Positions 8,480 to 18,281 of a stretch of 60,912 bases of DNA are shown here, piece by piece. Below the pieces are notes generated by a model. That model was given only the letters and a program-made list of their open reading frames with translations, did no database searches and was not told the origin of the DNA. A program made the position numbers and the translations under genes. This DNA is from Woeseiaceae bacterium. GTDB lineage: Bacteria > Pseudomonadota > Gammaproteobacteria > Steroidobacterales > Woeseiaceae. The stretch covers positions 1-60,912 of the forward strand of contig JAHEFD010000010.1 in NCBI GenBank assembly GCA_024640345.1, read 5' to 3'. Numbering within the stretch: the stretch's first letter is position 1; each line of letters begins with the position of its first letter.

Positions 8480-9797
8480 CAATCTCTTTGGAAGTATTGT
8501 TGCTCTTGTCACCCCATGACGGGACATCGAGCCCCATCAGGTGCATCGCGGTATAGCCAAGCCGGCATCCCGGAGAACCACCACCATCGATGTGCAGCCC
8601 GGTCCTGATTTTTCCGCCCGCCCGACCCGCGGTAAACATCGGAATACCTTCAATTCCGTGAATTTTCGCAAACGACTGATCGGTCGTGGCATAGATCAGT
8701 GAATTATCGAGCAGCGATCCGTCGCCTTCGCCGAAATCAGCAAGCGCCTGGACATAGTAAGCCCACTCCTCCATCGCGCGCCGCGTATACCACGATACGT
8801 TGGGCTGACACTGCAGGGCTTCGTCAACGGCTTCCTCGTGAGTAGCGGTATGATGCGGCTTATCGTAGCCGGGCTTGGTCGTCGCCGAAAATGCAGACGC
8901 GTAAAACATATTGAACACACGAGTCTGATCACAGGCCACCGCCATCAACATGAGATCCGTCATCATTCGATGACGCTCTGCCACCAGGTTGGCATCCAGG
9001 CCGGACGGCAGGTCCTGGGGCCGATCGGTGACGATACAGGCCTCTCTCGGATCCGGTTTTGTGAGTTGCAGATCGAAGCGACGTTCAAGATCGCGCAAAC
9101 CGGTAAAGTATTGATCCAGGCGCGCCCTGTCTTCTGTACCAAGCTCCTTGTTCAAGGCGCGCGTCTCCTCGAGCACCGTCGACAGGGAACTCTTGCGAAC
9201 CATTACGCGTGGATCAGGTTTGAATTCCGACGCGTTCGGATCCTGGAAGCCGGTGCCAAACAGCCGTTCGTAAAACCGGAGCGGCGACCACTCGGGCGCA
9301 TTGACCGAGTTTCCGTTCTCGTAACTGAAGCTGTCGCGTACATCGCCGGTGGCTGTTGCACTCAGGCTGCGAAAGCGTGTTTCGTTTCCAATTTTCCTGG
9401 CAACAGTGACATCAATGGTCTCGCCCGGACGATTCTCGGATGTCATCGGCGCGATGCCGGATCTTAAAATGACCCAGCCGGAGTGATGACAAAGATTCGG
9501 TGCGGCATCCTTGAAGACATGAAAATTTGTAAAGAGGTTGATGTGCTTCTGAATCGGCGCGAGCGAAGCTATTTCAGGCGGTAAATCGAAATTCGGCCCG
9601 GTCTTCTTCGGTACGAAGATGGCTTCGCTCATTCCCAGGCCCCAGGACCAGGTGCCAAAACGCTGCGGTATTGGCGCCCCCGAGGCCAGTGCAGTGCCAT
9701 TTTCGTTCAGGAAACAATTGAGAAACGGGAGCGCAACGGTTACTGCACTGCCGTTCAACATGCCCCTCAAAATGCGACGTCTGCTCAGTTTGCTCAT
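8463..9797 (-). CDS. DUF1552 Tat-exported protein
   Basis: 444 residues from the ATG at 9797, chosen for GAGGAG 8 nt upstream and for placing a Tat motif (S-R-R-R-I-L-R-G) at the very N-terminus; a longer ATG at 9836 lacks both. The sequence follows the DUF1552 pattern: 'RFGTWSWGLGM', 'PLNxHxNLFTNFHVF', 'SGIAPMTSENR', 'LDQYFTGLRDLERR' and a final 'YTAMHLMGLDVPSWG'. DUF1552 proteins belong to the sulfatase/alkaline-phosphatase-like superfamily, occur beside DUF1592 cytochrome-like proteins, and have no proven reaction. It follows the DUF1592 gene by 26 bp and overlaps the downstream gene. Confidence 0.9.
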   Translation of the reverse strand: MSKLSRRRILRGMLNGSAVTVALPFLNCFLNENGTALASGAPIPQRFGTWSWGLGMSEAIFVPKKTGPNFDLPPEIASLAPIQKHINLFTNFHVFKDAAPNLCHHSGWVILRSGIAPMTSENRPGETIDVTVARKIGNETRFRSLSATATGDVRDSFSYENGNSVNAPEWSPLRFYERLFGTGFQDPNASEFKPDPRVMVRKSSLSTVLEETRALNKELGTEDRARLDQYFTGLRDLERRFDLQLTKPDPREACIVTDRPQDLPSGLDANLVAERHRMMTDLMLMAVACDQTRVFNMFYASAFSATTKPGYDKPHHTATHEEAVDEALQCQPNVSWYTRRAMEEWAYYVQALADFGEGDGSLLDNSLIYATTDQSFAKIHGIEGIPMFTAGRAGGKIRTGLHIDGGGSPGCRLGYTAMHLMGLDVPSWGDKSNNTSKEIGEILA

Positions 9798-9822
9798 GCG
9801 AGGTGCTCCTCTTCCCTCAACT

Positions 9823-11544
9823 TCATTGCTGACCATCTACCAGTTTCGACGATATCGTGCCGATTTCGTTCGCTACCGTCCCCTCTGCCAAAAGCTCAGG
9901 CCTGACACTTGAAAACGCCTGGCTCAGCGTGATTTCCCGCAGCAGGTCGGACACCCTGTAACCCTGCCCGGCAAAGCGCTCCGTGAAATAATCAAGCAAA
10001 GCCCGATCATAGCGCAAAGAGACCGGTCCGCCCGTCCCATAGGCATACATTCGATTGACGAGGCAGTATGGCAGTTTCGGGTGATTTCGCATCGCCTCAC
10101 CGAGCCCGGCTACGCTGTCATAGAGCGCACCGTCCAGTTCGCCACTAATTTCAAGTGAAACCCCATTCTCCGTTTCCCGGTAGCCGCCAGCGCCGTCAAA
10201 GTTTTCCAGCGAAAGGCCCATGGGATCGGTAATCAGGTGGCAACCGGCACACGACGGATTGGTGTTATGAACTTGCAGCCGCTCGCGCGCCGTCGGAACG
10301 TCTCCGGCGTCCTCGAGCGCGGAAAAATCCACGTCAGGAGGCGGATCCGGTACCTTCTGGCAGAGGAACAGCTCCCGCATCGCCTTTCCTCTTCTTGTCG
10401 GCGAACTCCGCACGGCATGCGAGTGAGCGGCCAGGAAGCTGACCTGCGTCAGCAAGCCGCTGCGAGCGCCATCCTCCGGGAATTCATAGGGCACCCAACC
10501 GTCGGTAGTCGGCGTTCCATAAAGGGCTGCCAGGTTCATCGACATGAAAGTGCTGCGGGTCGTAAACAAGTCCCGATAGTCTTTGTCCTTAGTGATCACA
10601 TGATCGATGACGGTGCGCAATGTCTGCTCCCGTGCATCGGCAAGCGTCGCGCCGGTCACCATCGGATAGACCTGCGGGTCCTTGGCAAGACTGGCGAATT
10701 CATCGAATGCCATCATGTCGTCGAAGAATGCGCGCAGACCGTCCTCCAGTCGCGAGCTGGCCAGCATCCTGGTGACAGTGCGATCAAGCCCCTCCCTGTC
10801 ATGGAGCTCGCCAATTTCCGCCGCTCGCAGCAACTCGTCATCGGGAGCCGAATTCCACAGGAAGAAGCTCAGCCGCGACGCAAGCGAATATGCATCGAGA
10901 CGTTCCTCACCCGGCCGTTCGGGGTCAGGTTCTGCGATATCGACTATAAACAGGACTTCGGGGCTGATCAGAATGGTCTCAAGAGCCAGCGCCAGTCCGG
11001 CGTAAAAATCCTTGGTCTGATCTGCAGCCGTCCCGGCGATTTCTGTCAGCTCGGCAACTTTCGCTTCACCCGGATCTCGTCGGTAAAGCAGGCGCCCGGT
11101 TTCTTTCAGGAATTCGGCCGCGCACGCTGTGTCTGCTTCGCTGGCCGATGCGGGCTTGCATGAAATAAGGAATTCGCGGTGATACTCGTCGACAACCTTT
11201 GCCGCTACAGCCTCAGCAGTTTGCTGGATTTGCTGGATTTGATCAGAGGTAACGCCGACAAAGGCAGCGCCGGAAGCGAGCAGACCATCCGTTCTGTTCA
11301 GCGGCGGTAATGGTGGCGCGACGCTGTTGCTGATGTCGGTGCCGAATACCTGGGCGATCGTGTTGGCATACTGCTGGCCGGTCATCAACCGGACACGCAA
11401 AAGGGACGCACTATTCTCCGGTTCATCCGGGGTGCTGTCACCAGAGCAGGCTGAGAGGACCAGCAGTGCGGACGCAACGGATAGCATCCGGAGCTGTCCG
11501 CGGCAGACTTTCAAGCACCGAAATAGATCGAAATTATTCAGCAA
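9823..11544 (-). CDS. DUF1592/DUF1588/DUF1585 heme-motif lipoprotein
   Basis: 573 residues from a TTG with AGGTGG 7 nt upstream. The alternative ATG at 11487 has no ribosome site. A signal peptide ends in the lipobox L-S-A-C. The domain order matches the Planctomycete-type cytochrome-like family: DUF1595-like ('GRLLYRRDP'), DUF1592 ('LASRLSFFLWNSAPDDELL', about 230-350), DUF1588 ('RSSPTRRGKAMRELFLCQKVPDPP') with one c-type heme motif C432-A-G-C-H436 followed by 'DPMGLSLENFD', and DUF1585 at the end. Such proteins are probably periplasmic electron-transfer or oxidoreductase units paired with DUF1552. It is followed by DUF1552 and preceded, 76 bp away, by a tri-heme cytochrome that could be its electron partner. 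Confidence 0.9.
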   Translation of the reverse strand: MLNNFDLFRCLKVCRGQLRMLSVASALLVLSACSGDSTPDEPENSASLLRVRLMTGQQYANTIAQVFGTDISNSVAPPLPPLNRTDGLLASGAAFVGVTSDQIQQIQQTAEAVAAKVVDEYHREFLISCKPASASEADTACAAEFLKETGRLLYRRDPGEAKVAELTEIAGTAADQTKDFYAGLALALETILISPEVLFIVDIAEPDPERPGEERLDAYSLASRLSFFLWNSAPDDELLRAAEIGELHDREGLDRTVTRMLASSRLEDGLRAFFDDMMAFDEFASLAKDPQVYPMVTGATLADAREQTLRTVIDHVITKDKDYRDLFTTRSTFMSMNLAALYGTPTTDGWVPYEFPEDGARSGLLTQVSFLAAHSHAVRSSPTRRGKAMRELFLCQKVPDPPPDVDFSALEDAGDVPTARERLQVHNTNPSCAGCHLITDPMGLSLENFDGAGGYRETENGVSLEISGELDGALYDSVAGLGEAMRNHPKLPYCLVNRMYAYGTGGPVSLRYDRALLDYFTERFAGQGYRVSDLLREITLSQAFSSVRPELLAEGTVANEIGTISSKLVDGQQ

Positions 11545-11620
11545 ACCAGCACCACCTAACGATTATCAGTCACGAATTATATCACCGGATCCATGTATTG
11601 CCGGATGAATAGCGCAGGCC

Positions 11621-12955
11621 TCAATGCGCTGCCTCGCGTTGTCTCGCCACCTGCTCGGCCGTGACCCGCCCCCCGTTATTTCCCCATTTACTGCGCACGT
11701 AACTTGCTACGGCTGCGACTTCGGCATCGGTGAGGAGGTACTGAAATTCCTCCATCGGCTTGCGTCGCTTGGTAGGCAACGGCGGATCCGGCAATTCAGG
11801 ACTGTAAAGAATTACGTTTATCAGCGACGCGGGGTTGCTTGCCTGCACGACCAGGCTGCCCCGGGCAAGCTGAGGTGCCGATTCGTCATCGCCAAGCCCT
11901 GATGGCAGGTGACAGGTACCGCAATGCAGGTTGTAGACCGTCCGACCCATTCCCAAAATGCTGTTGTCGGCTGCCACGCCTGCACTCGATTCGTGCGGAG
12001 GAAGACTTTTCAGGTACGCGGCCATCGCGCTGACATCGCCTTCGCCCAGATGACGCGTGCTATTCATGATCACTTCGTTCATGGGGCCAAAAGATTCAAC
12101 ATACTTGTTCATACCGGTCTTAAGATAGGCAACGATCTCCTCTTCCGGCCAAAGACCCAGGCCGTTGGATGCCGGCGTCAGGTTTGGCGCTGACCACGGA
12201 CGTTTCGCGCCACCGGGGACTTCGTCGATGTATTCGCCGCCAGCCATGGCTTTGTCGGCCAATTCGGCGCCCAGAAAATTCCTGGGAGTATGGCAGGCAC
12301 CGCAATGAGCCAGCGCCTCGACGATATAGGCACCCCGATTCCATTCAGCTGACTCGGCAACATTTGCCTGGAAAGCGCCCTCTTTGAAAAACATCACCTT
12401 CCAGAAGGACATCAGCGAGCGCTGATTGAACGGAAATGTCAGTTCGTTTTCCGGGGCCACCTGTCGCACGGCCGGGATGCTTTTCAGGTAGGCGTATAGG
12501 GCAACAACGTCGTCATCCGTAATCTTGCTAAATGCCGTGTAGGGAAATACGGGATACAGATGCTGTCCGTCGGGACGCACGCCGCGACGCATCGATGTCA
12601 GGAACTCCTCACCGGTCCAGTTCCCGATTCCGGTTTCGGGATCCGGAGTGATATTGGTTGAGAAAATAGTGCCGAAAGGCGTCTCGAAGGCCAGCCCGCC
12701 AGCCATGAACTCGCCGCGTTCCGCCGTGTGGCAACTCGCACAGTTGCCGGCCAGCGCCAGGTATCTGCCGCGCTCGACAGTAAGTTCATCGTTTGTTTCG
12801 AAGTCCAGGCCCTGAGCCTCGATTTGTCCCGTGCTTGTTACATGCAAAAAAGCAAATACCACCGCGATCGCAAGCATGAATGCAGCGGCGACCAGGAGAA
12901 AACGTGCAATTGAAAAGCCGTGCTGGCTTTGTGCGAAATAACCTGATGAATTCAA
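11621..12955 (-). CDS. Tri-heme membrane-anchored cytochrome c (alcohol dehydrogenase subunit II-like)
   Basis: 444 residues from a TTG with AAGG 9 nt upstream. Residues 18-37 form one transmembrane anchor. Three c-type heme motifs follow: C72-A-S-C-H76, C218-G-A-C-H222 and C345-G-T-C-H349. The first domain contains 'FGTIFSTNITPDPETGIG' and 'YPVFPYTAFSKITDDD', and the middle one 'RPWSAPNLTPASNGLG'. These are signatures of the cytochrome c subunit of membrane alcohol, aldehyde or gluconate dehydrogenases, which takes electrons to quinone. No such dehydrogenase subunit is next to it. The adjacent downstream gene is the DUF1592 protein, so it may serve that system. The C-terminal 'YVRSKWGN' is typical of the family. 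Confidence 0.9.
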   Translation of the reverse strand: MNSSGYFAQSQHGFSIARFLLVAAAFMLAIAVVFAFLHVTSTGQIEAQGLDFETNDELTVERGRYLALAGNCASCHTAERGEFMAGGLAFETPFGTIFSTNITPDPETGIGNWTGEEFLTSMRRGVRPDGQHLYPVFPYTAFSKITDDDVVALYAYLKSIPAVRQVAPENELTFPFNQRSLMSFWKVMFFKEGAFQANVAESAEWNRGAYIVEALAHCGACHTPRNFLGAELADKAMAGGEYIDEVPGGAKRPWSAPNLTPASNGLGLWPEEEIVAYLKTGMNKYVESFGPMNEVIMNSTRHLGEGDVSAMAAYLKSLPPHESSAGVAADNSILGMGRTVYNLHCGTCHLPSGLGDDESAPQLARGSLVVQASNPASLINVILYSPELPDPPLPTKRRKPMEEFQYLLTDAEVAAVASYVRSKWGNNGGRVTAEQVARQREAAH

Positions 12956-13280
12956 AATATGGACCTTGCTGAACCCGCTGCTGACGACCCGACTGCGTAG
13001 CCTACCCGATCTTGCGCCGTCTTTCTGCCCGACGACACCGCTGGTTTCAGTCCATGAAACCCGCGTTACCCGATTGCATCCAGATCCATGCCGACAGACA
13101 TGAATGCTTCGCGGGCTCCCGGTAGCGATCCGGAACAGGCGATACCGGCCGCAGCTGGCACCGTATACTTAAAGAACGCTCACTTCGCCTGATTTTTTGA
13201 CGGACAAACCCTGGGCGGTCAATGGCAACGACATGCATTCGATAATGGTAGTCTTGCATACTTCAAAACAGGAGATAACG
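12956..13280. other. Intergenic region between divergent genes, no gene seen
   Basis: This 325-bp gap separates the tri-heme cytochrome gene (leftward) from the AhpD-like gene (rightward), so it must hold both promoters. Small open frames are present on both strands but show no ribosome site or protein-like composition. I could not place a convincing -35/-10 pair. An AGGAG ribosome site for the rightward gene lies at the right end (about 13270). Confidence 0.6.
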
Positions 13281-13874
13281 ATGGCACTTGTTCCACCCCT
13301 TGGCGACGAAGACTTCGACCCGGAGCTGCTTGAGTTCGTACAGTTCTTCAAGGGCCCTCTTGGTGTCATTCCAAACAGCGTCCGGACAATGGCCCGGCGC
13401 CCCGAGGTCGCCAGGGCCTTTACGAACCTGAACATAGCCGTGATGAAGTGTGAGGCCGGCGTAACGCCCGAATTTAAGCGCCTGATTGGCTATATGACAA
13501 GCTACGTATCAGGCTGCCGCTATTGCCAGGCACACACTATCCTCGGCTCCGAGAGATTCGGCTCGACCGAAGCTCGATTGAATGACGTCTGGAATTTCGA
13601 CAGCAGCGATCATTTCAGTGATGCCGAAAAAGCAGCTTTAGCCTTCGCCCGGGCTGCTGCAATGGTCCCTAACGAGGTTGACGAGGAAATTTCGAACAAC
13701 CTGAGAGCACACTGGGATCATGGAGAGATCGTGGAGATCACCGCCGTTGTTGCGTTGTTCGGCTACCTGAATCGCTGGAACGATTCGATGGGGTCGGTGC
13801 TGGAGGATCTGCCGATCGAAGCAGGTGAAAAGCATCTCAAAGAAACAGGCTGGGAAATCGGCAAACACTCGTAA
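13281..13874 (+). CDS. Carboxymuconolactone decarboxylase/AhpD-family protein
   Basis: 197 residues. The ATG at 13281 is chosen because AGGAG lies 6 nt upstream; a longer in-frame start at 13197 has no such site. The all-alpha CMD/AhpD core is seen at about 50-130: 'FKRLIGYMTSYVSGCRYCQAHT', with C-R-Y-C followed by a His three residues on, the redox-active CxxC of the alkylhydroperoxidase D branch. The later part ('EIVEITAVVALFGYLNRWND') is also typical. AhpD-like proteins reduce peroxides or act as general dithiol reductases. A small unknown gene follows after 35 bp on the same strand. Confidence 0.88.
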   Translation: MALVPPLGDEDFDPELLEFVQFFKGPLGVIPNSVRTMARRPEVARAFTNLNIAVMKCEAGVTPEFKRLIGYMTSYVSGCRYCQAHTILGSERFGSTEARLNDVWNFDSSDHFSDAEKAALAFARAAAMVPNEVDEEISNNLRAHWDHGEIVEITAVVALFGYLNRWNDSMGSVLEDLPIEAGEKHLKETGWEIGKHS

Positions 13875-13909
13875 ATCAGGGAACTAGCCACTCACACTGG
13901 AACAGGACG

Positions 13910-14173
13910 ATGGCAAAAAAACTCAAGAATGAAAAAGAGCTTCTTAAAGAAGCACTTCGCATGGTGATGGAAGATGCCGTCCGGCGAAAAATTGTCGAGT
14001 TCGAACCAACGGATTCGCACGATCTCAAGATTGAGTATGCATACCGCTTGCTGGTTCACGACAAGAAAATCAGTCCCCTGCCGAAAGATCAACTGACAAT
14101 GCCAAACAAGCGACATCGCCTGGCGATGTGGGCAACACACGAGTTACCAGCAGGGCACGAACTCCTAAATTAA
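13910..14173 (+). CDS. Small protein of unknown function
   Basis: 87 residues, highly charged and predicted alpha-helical in the first half (Lys/Glu-rich), with no Cys, no signal peptide and no motif I recognise. The start ATG has AGGA in 'AACAGGACG' about 5 nt upstream. It lies 35 bp downstream of the AhpD-like gene on the same strand, so it may share its transcript, and it ends 5 bp before the convergent di-heme peroxidase gene. Length and codon pattern make it a likely real gene. Confidence 0.6.
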   Translation: MAKKLKNEKELLKEALRMVMEDAVRRKIVEFEPTDSHDLKIEYAYRLLVHDKKISPLPKDQLTMPNKRHRLAMWATHELPAGHELLN

Positions 14174-14178
14174 GCCTC

Positions 14179-15318
14179 TTATTGATTGTCGAGCAGCGTT
14201 TCGTAACGTTGATCCGTCAACGTGCGCAGAAACGCAACCAGCGCCTTAACACGCTCCTCCGTAATTGGTTGTCCCTGCTGCAACAGCTCAAGGTCAATCG
14301 ATTCGCTGATCTCGGCGCTTCCCCATTCCGAACCGGTTTCCGGATTAATCGAGGTGATTTCGTTGCTGACGACGTATTTATCGTAGAACAGAATCGCAGT
14401 CTCCAGATCGCTGAAAATACCGTTATGCATGTACGGTCCTGTCACCGCCACGTTTCGTAGTGACGGTACGCGAAATTTTCCTGCCATCGCCGGATCATCA
14501 ACCCTGGGGTTCGCGGCTAAACCGGCGTCAATCTCGGTGACGCCATTCCTCTCTCGAACAGTACCGTTAACCGGAAGTCCGATATTGTGATATTTGTGAT
14601 TCGTAAACAGCTCGTTACCGACCGATTCACGCGAGTCCAGCAAGTGGCAGCCATGACAACTGATCAGTTGCGAGAAGAACAACACGCGACCAATTTCTTC
14701 TTCGCGCGTCATTTCGTACTCACCCCGCAGGTAACGATCGTATTTCGAATCAAACGGAGAAAACATCCCGGCGCGTTCGAAGGTGACAATACTATCGACA
14801 ATGGCAGCAAATGCTTTTCCTTCGTCCAAGAGCACGTCCGGGCCGAAGATAGCTTGCAGAGTCTGAACGTAAGCCGCATTCTCGCTAACTCGATCGACAA
14901 CCGATTTTTGATCCGGCATGGCCATTTCCACCGGGTTGAGAAAAGGCTCGCGTGCTTGCTCTTCAAGAGTTGCCGATCGGCCGTCGAGGAATAATCCTCC
15001 GATGTATTCGTCGTTGTCATTTTTATGAAAGATCGGTACCTGGTTTGCGTACACGATACTTGGCGTATTGCGATCGCCGAGAGAAATGCCATCATCTCCC
15101 AATGACACGGCGCCCCCGACGGAGCTTGCACGACCATCCGTAAATGCCCTGGCGGGCTCATGGCAGGAACTGCAGGCCTGGTTGCGAGTGAGTGACAGGT
15201 TGGTATCAAAGAAAAGCGCCCGGCCTAATGACACCAGGTCTGTCGGTTCTGCGAGCGCCGGCCAGCCGACGGCAAAATACAAGCTACACAGTGAAACGAG
15301 CAGGTAACGACTTGTCAA
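14179..15318 (-). CDS. Di-heme cytochrome c peroxidase (MauG/CcpA family)
   Basis: 379 residues from a TTG preceded by GGTGG. The N-terminal signal peptide is cut near A-L-A. There are two heme motifs: C49-S-S-C-H53 in the N-terminal domain ('[13 protein letters not shown]') and C221-H-G-C-H225 in the C-terminal one. Other family marks are 'FTDGRA', '[18 protein letters not shown]', 'LFLDGRS', '[13 protein letters not shown]', '[20 protein letters not shown]' and '[13 protein letters not shown]'. Periplasmic enzymes of this family reduce hydrogen peroxide with cytochrome c, or oxidise proteins (MauG). With no MauG substrate gene here, a peroxidase role is the simplest reading. It is divergent from serine dehydratase. 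Confidence 0.92.
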   Translation of the reverse strand: MTSRYLLVSLCSLYFAVGWPALAEPTDLVSLGRALFFDTNLSLTRNQACSSCHEPARAFTDGRASSVGGAVSLGDDGISLGDRNTPSIVYANQVPIFHKNDNDEYIGGLFLDGRSATLEEQAREPFLNPVEMAMPDQKSVVDRVSENAAYVQTLQAIFGPDVLLDEGKAFAAIVDSIVTFERAGMFSPFDSKYDRYLRGEYEMTREEEIGRVLFFSQLISCHGCHLLDSRESVGNELFTNHKYHNIGLPVNGTVRERNGVTEIDAGLAANPRVDDPAMAGKFRVPSLRNVAVTGPYMHNGIFSDLETAILFYDKYVVSNEITSINPETGSEWGSAEISESIDLELLQQGQPITEERVKALVAFLRTLTDQRYETLLDNQ

Positions 15319-15354
15319 AACTCTATTCCACCGTCCAGATCTGAAATAACCGTC

Positions 15355-15383
15355 GCTAATTCGGACGGGGCGACGTATATAAT
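15355..15383 (+). promoter_or_regulatory. Possible promoter of the serine dehydratase gene
   Basis: A perfect TATAAT at 15378-15383 lies 37 bp before the sdaA start codon. The hexamer 17 bp upstream (GCTAAT) is a poor -35. The position fits a short leader with no evident Shine-Dalgarno. This is a motif match only. Confidence 0.35.
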
Positions 15384-15420
15384 AATCGAAACAACCAACA
15401 AGACACGCGTTATAAATCCA

Positions 15421-16818
15421 ATGGCCATTAGCACTTTTGACTTGTTCACCATCGGTATCGGCCCTTCAAGCTCCCACACTATCGGCCCCATGCGGGCCGC
15501 AAAGACTTTTGTCTCAAGATTACGTGGACATGATGTTCTCGACGAGACAAATCGTCTCAGCGTCCATCTGTACGGATCCTTAGGTGCAACCGGTCGCGGT
15601 CACGGCACCGACAAAGCCGTTATCCTTGGCCTTGAGGGCGCAGATCCTGAAACGGTTGATGTCGATAATATCCAGAGGCGGATGGCCGACCTCAAAGAGA
15701 ATCGCTTGATCTGCTTGCATGGGTCTCGCTCGATCGGCTTCAGCCTTGAAAACGATATGGTATTCGAGAAACGCGAATCACTGCCGGGACATCCGAATGG
15801 CATGCGATTCAGCGCATTCGACGCCGCGGGGAATGAATTGTTATCCCGTGTCTATTATTCCGTCGGTGGCGGTTTTGTCGTCAATGAAAACAAGACTGAT
15901 GATCCGGTAATCACCGAATCTGAAGTCGATCTACCCTACCCGTTTGAAAGCGGCGAGGAACTGTTGAAGATTTGTCGTGACAACAACCTTCGTATCAGTG
16001 ACCTCATGCTGCAGAACGAATTGGCCTGGCGCGAGGAGTCTGAAATCCGCGGTCGCCTGCTCGATATCTGGCATGCGATGCAGGCCTGCGTCAAAAAAGG
16101 TTGTCATAACACAGGGATCATGCCTGGACTGAAGGTGAAGCGACGCGCGGCAGCCCTTTATTCACAGCTCGCCGGACAGCCGGAAGCTGCGCTTCGTGAT
16201 CCGCTCACAATCATAGACTGGGTCAACCTTTACGCACTGGCCGTCAATGAAGAAAACGCAGTCGGTGGACGTGTGGTTACCGCCCCCACCAACGGTGCCG
16301 CAGGGATCATTCCTGCCGTTTTGCATTACTACATGCGGTTCTGTAATGGCTCGAACGAGGATGGCGTTGTTCGATTCCTGCTGACGGCAGGAGCGGTCGG
16401 CCTTTTATTCAAACGCAATGCATCGATAAGCGGCGCAGAGGTTGGCTGCCAGGGTGAGGTCGGCTCCGCTTGCTCCATGGCTGCCGCCGGCCTGACCGAA
16501 GCAATTGGCGGCAGTCCGGGACAGGTTGAAAACGCAGCTGAAATTGCGATGGAGCACAACCTTGGCCTCACTTGCGACCCCATTGGCGGGCTGGTCCAGA
16601 TTCCGTGCATTGAACGCAACGCAATGGCATCTGTCAAAGCGATCAACGCATCGCGACTCGCGATGCGGGGAGACGGCGAACATTTTGTTTCTCTCGACAA
16701 GGTGATACAGACCATGCGGGAAACGGGCCGCGATATGCAGGAAAAATACAAAGAGACGTCCCGCGGCGGACTCGCAACCAATGTCATCGAGGTACCGGTC
16801 AGCTTTATCGAGTGTTGA
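15421..16818 (+). CDS. sdaA: L-serine ammonia-lyase (iron-sulfur dependent)
   Basis: 465 residues, the full length of single-chain bacterial L-serine dehydratase. The enzyme deaminates L-serine to pyruvate and ammonia in the cytoplasm with a [4Fe-4S] cluster. Seen are the N-terminal G-P-S-S-S-H (14-19), 'HGSRSIGF', the '[14 protein letters not shown]' segment and '[14 protein letters not shown]' near the domain junction. The cluster Cys lie in '[11 protein letters not shown]' and in '[14 protein letters not shown]'. It stands alone, divergent from the peroxidase. Pyruvate made here could feed the pyruvate:ferredoxin oxidoreductase encoded 18 kb away, though nothing in the sequence links them. 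Confidence 0.95.
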   Translation: MAISTFDLFTIGIGPSSSHTIGPMRAAKTFVSRLRGHDVLDETNRLSVHLYGSLGATGRGHGTDKAVILGLEGADPETVDVDNIQRRMADLKENRLICLHGSRSIGFSLENDMVFEKRESLPGHPNGMRFSAFDAAGNELLSRVYYSVGGGFVVNENKTDDPVITESEVDLPYPFESGEELLKICRDNNLRISDLMLQNELAWREESEIRGRLLDIWHAMQACVKKGCHNTGIMPGLKVKRRAAALYSQLAGQPEAALRDPLTIIDWVNLYALAVNEENAVGGRVVTAPTNGAAGIIPAVLHYYMRFCNGSNEDGVVRFLLTAGAVGLLFKRNASISGAEVGCQGEVGSACSMAAAGLTEAIGGSPGQVENAAEIAMEHNLGLTCDPIGGLVQIPCIERNAMASVKAINASRLAMRGDGEHFVSLDKVIQTMRETGRDMQEKYKETSRGGLATNVIEVPVSFIEC

Positions 16819-16884
16819 AGGGGCCGGAATAAGAATTAGCTTTTGTAATAAATTGAACAGTCAATGCCGGGTAAGGAAATTGTA

Positions 16885-17628
16885 ATGAGCGACCTGCCTT
16901 TCGATGAAGAAATAGAAATATCGCCAGGATTCATCGTCGAACGACGTTCTGTTCTTGTCGGGCTGGGCGCAGCGATGCTTTCGGCTTTGCCCACCGGGCG
17001 AGTATTTGCCCAGGCGCCCGCGGATGGCGCATATCTCGAGTTTCTTGCGAGCGCAAACGCGACGGCGAAAGCGCTTGTGGCCGATACGTCCGTTTCCGGA
17101 CAGGATCATTATCTAAGATCAATCGCAGCCATCGCGGCGGGACTGGCTGATGTCCCTGCTCCTCAATCCTGGAATGATACCAACCTCGGCGAGCTGCCAG
17201 GGTCGTACCAGATCGGTTTCACTCCGGGCGGTGATCCATTCACGGTCCTGCAATGGAGACTTGAGCCCGGTGCAAAATGCATTCCCCATGCGCATACCTA
17301 CGGCAACGTGGTCACAGTTGGACTGGAAGGTGTAACGCGCGTGAGCAACTACGAAGTGCTTGGTGTGCCAGATTACGAATCGTCCGATTTCTTCGAGGTG
17401 CGACAGACGATCGACCAGCTGCTGGGTCCCGGCTCAGTCAATCTCGTTTCTCTTGAGCGAAACTACATCCACGGCTTCATCGCGGGCCCTGACGGCGCTC
17501 GCGGCCTGGACATCACAACACGACTAAAACCGAAACCGGCATTTGGCACGCCCTACCTCGATATTACCGGCCCGCGGCCAAGTCGGTTCGACAAGATCTT
17601 CCAGGCCTCGTGGGAATTTCGGGATTAG
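16885..17628 (+). CDS. Tat-exported cupin-domain protein
   Basis: 247 residues from the ATG at 16885, which has AAGGA 7 nt upstream; an ATG at 16864 lacks one. An N-terminal E-R-R-S-V-L-V-G followed by a hydrophobic run and A-F-A-Q... type cleavage suggests Tat export. A cupin fold spans about 100-190: 'WRLEPGAKCIPHAHTYGN' with an H-x-H metal pair, 'VGLEGVTRV', and later 'ERNYIHGF' with a His as possible further ligand. This arrangement resembles thiol-dioxygenase-like cupins but the catalytic identity is unclear. It follows sdaA by 66 bp on the same strand. Confidence 0.75.
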   Translation: MSDLPFDEEIEISPGFIVERRSVLVGLGAAMLSALPTGRVFAQAPADGAYLEFLASANATAKALVADTSVSGQDHYLRSIAAIAAGLADVPAPQSWNDTNLGELPGSYQIGFTPGGDPFTVLQWRLEPGAKCIPHAHTYGNVVTVGLEGVTRVSNYEVLGVPDYESSDFFEVRQTIDQLLGPGSVNLVSLERNYIHGFIAGPDGARGLDITTRLKPKPAFGTPYLDITGPRPSRFDKIFQASWEFRD

Positions 17629-17813
17629 GTCCATGAAGATCGGGATCAGCACCATCGAGTGCTGCATTTTCGACGCGGGCACTAGGTAAAAGCTCGTATG
17701 CTCTAACCCGCCCGGCCGCCAGCAACCGGCACCTGACACAGGTTTCGTTGCTTGCCTGAATGCATTATGCCGGGGTGCTCAGCGGCTGCTGAGGCGCCCT
17801 CCGATATCTGAAA

Positions 17814-18281
17814 CTACCTGTCGCGTTCGTCCATCAGTTTCTGGATGAAAGCAGTCTCCCGGGCAGTTACTTCCTTATCAATTGTCAGGTCGGGCTCGAT
17901 TCCCGCTATATCCAGTGCATTTCTCAGCACGCCAAGAAAACGAGGCGCTGCAATGATGGCCAATTTTACGAATTTGTGGCTCAGGTGGCCCGCCTTGACT
18001 CTTTCCGCGATCTTTTTTGCGAAAACAGCATAGGTATGGATCTTCGCGTCGGACTTCTCGTGACCGTAGGTGTGCCTGCCAGCCCCCTGGCTTTCAACAC
18101 CGCGGCCTTCACGATCCGTAACCAGGTTTCCCATTTTCTCGCGGGCCGCCTCATTCTGTAACATGCCCTGTTCCTGAAATGGAGCAGACCTCTCCTGTCG
18201 CGAGTAGAAACGAGCCTGAGACTCGTCGGCGACAACGACCCAATAGTATGCAGACTGGAGCAAAGACTCAGACCTGGCCAT
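17814..18281 (-). CDS. Host-attachment / baeRF-family protein
   Basis: 155 residues, cytoplasmic. The sequence matches the 'protein required for attachment to host cells' family (bacterial archaeo-eukaryotic release factor group): 'YYWVVVADESQARFYS' beta strand at the N-terminus, a glycine-rich 'DREGRGVESQGAGRHTYG' loop with 'E/S' charges near 55-75, 'FAKKIAERVKAG' helix, and 'LAIIAAPRFLGVLR', followed by 'DKEVT'. The family resembles domain 2 of eukaryotic release factor eRF1 and may act on ribosomes or tRNA; it lacks a proven activity. It is divergent from the beta-CASP RNase, another likely RNA-acting protein. Confidence 0.85.
   Translation of the reverse strand: MARSESLLQSAYYWVVVADESQARFYSRQERSAPFQEQGMLQNEAAREKMGNLVTDREGRGVESQGAGRHTYGHEKSDAKIHTYAVFAKKIAERVKAGHLSHKFVKLAIIAAPRFLGVLRNALDIAGIEPDLTIDKEVTARETAFIQKLMDERDR

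Noticed and set aside
10237-11163. 308-codon plus-strand frame inside the DUF1592 gene
   Set aside because: Antisense to a clear multidomain protein; its product is Arg/Cys-rich and low in hydrophobic structure.
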